Source: Anaeromonas sp052088025 (GTDB taxonomy: Bacteria > Bacillota > Clostridia > Tissierellales > SIT17). Taken from it: a stretch of DNA of 6,369 nt. The stretch's first letter is position 1. Every line of letters begins with the position of its first letter. Below the pieces are notes generated by a model. That model saw only the letters and a program-made list of their open reading frames with translations. It had not been told where the DNA came from and made no database searches. The translations under genes and the position numbers were made by a program. Positions 6,187 to 6,369 of this stretch are shown here, one piece after another. The stretch lies in the NCBI RefSeq assembly GCF_052088025.1, contig NZ_JBQCYD010000075.1, positions 1-6,369 on the forward strand. The letters run 5' to 3'.

Positions 6187-6314
6187 AAATATTAAGTTTT
6201 TTATAAATATTTAAATAATGATATTTATTATAAAGTGATTAAACTCTGGCACCCAGTATAGTATAAGAAGTTTTTGTTAAATATTATACTTTTATTCTTT
6301 ATAAACTTTTTGTA
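6187..6314. other. AT-rich intergenic stretch between oppA promoter and intron end
   Basis: No ORF with a ribosome binding site and no convincing terminator was found. It contains a short CTGG-CAC-CCAG inverted repeat (6246-6256, only 4 bp of stem) and an isolated TATAAT on the minus strand (6283-6288) without a -35. The part next to 6314 would be the 3' exon of the group II intron. Confidence 0.5.
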
Positions 6315-6369
6315 ATAGAGTAGGAGGTAAATAATTATTTTATTTACCGACCTCTCACACCACCGTACG
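6315..6369 (-). mobile_element. 3' end of a group II intron (part of domain V and all of domain VI)
   Basis: Reading the minus strand from the edge, CGTACGGTGGTGTGAGAGG matches the 3' arm of domain V (ACGTACGGT-type) and the following linker of bacterial group II introns. Domain VI then folds: GAG (6354-6356) pairs with CTC (6318-6320), AGG (6351-6353) with CCT (6322-6324), and the 9-bp helix 6340-6348 with 6326-6334 around an AATAA loop. A6321 is left unpaired at the CCT/CTC junction, the expected branch-point adenosine, 7-8 nt from the end. The 3' end is placed at 6315 (…CTCTAT), uncertain by 1 nt. The reverse transcriptase/maturase ORF and the rest lie beyond the right edge. The orientation is the same as oppA. 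Confidence 0.8.

Noticed and set aside
6246..6256. CTGG-CAC-CCAG inverted repeat as a terminator or REP-like element
   Set aside because: The stem is only 4 bp, the flanking bases do not pair, no T run follows, and no second copy exists in the window.

Overview
The window reads as low-GC, AT-rich chromosomal DNA of a spore-forming member of the Firmicutes, most likely the Clostridia. The signs are strong GGAGG-type ribosome binding sites, a GerM-type spore lipoprotein, the block gerM-rph-rdgB-yfcE (the order known in Bacillus subtilis as gerM-rph-ysnA-ysnB), and a tiny cysteine-rich protein of a kind common in Clostridia. All six large genes lie on the minus strand; one small gene lies on the plus strand. 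The species cannot be named from this sequence.

Layout from right to left, the direction of transcription. At 6315-6369 is the 3' end of a group II intron: the 3' arm of domain V, then a domain VI hairpin with a bulged adenosine. It continues past the edge. Next comes a monocistronic oligopeptide-binding lipoprotein gene (oppA-like, 4396-6069). It is preceded by a near-consensus sigma-A promoter (TTGACT-17-TATAAT) and, just downstream of the predicted start point, a 15-bp site matching the CodY operator consensus at 14 positions. A perfect 15-bp palindrome (4357-4387) serves as a two-way terminator between oppA and the convergent 42-residue cysteine-rich ORF (4226-4354, +). The region 4093-4225 is a divergent promoter region.

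From there an AIR synthase/HypE-like gene (3118-4092) and a two-domain GerMN lipoprotein gene (2019-3035) probably form one unit, ending at a clear intrinsic terminator (1978-2014). A new promoter at 1945-1973 then drives the tightly packed operon rph (TTG start)-rdgB-yfcE: gaps are 2 nt between rph and rdgB and an 8-nt overlap between rdgB and yfcE. Together these cover tRNA 3'-end trimming, removal of non-canonical purine triphosphates, and a YfcE-type phosphodiesterase. The left 56 bp, directly after yfcE, look like the end of an insertion sequence, possibly IS21-like.

Both edges fall in sequence that looks like multicopy mobile DNA, so the window may be a whole assembly contig broken at repeats. 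I see no defence system, CRISPR array, phage or structural RNA gene. The items most worth following up are the small cysteine-rich ORF, the CodY-like operator of the solitary oppA, the intron end, and the AIR synthase-like enzyme of unknown substrate.
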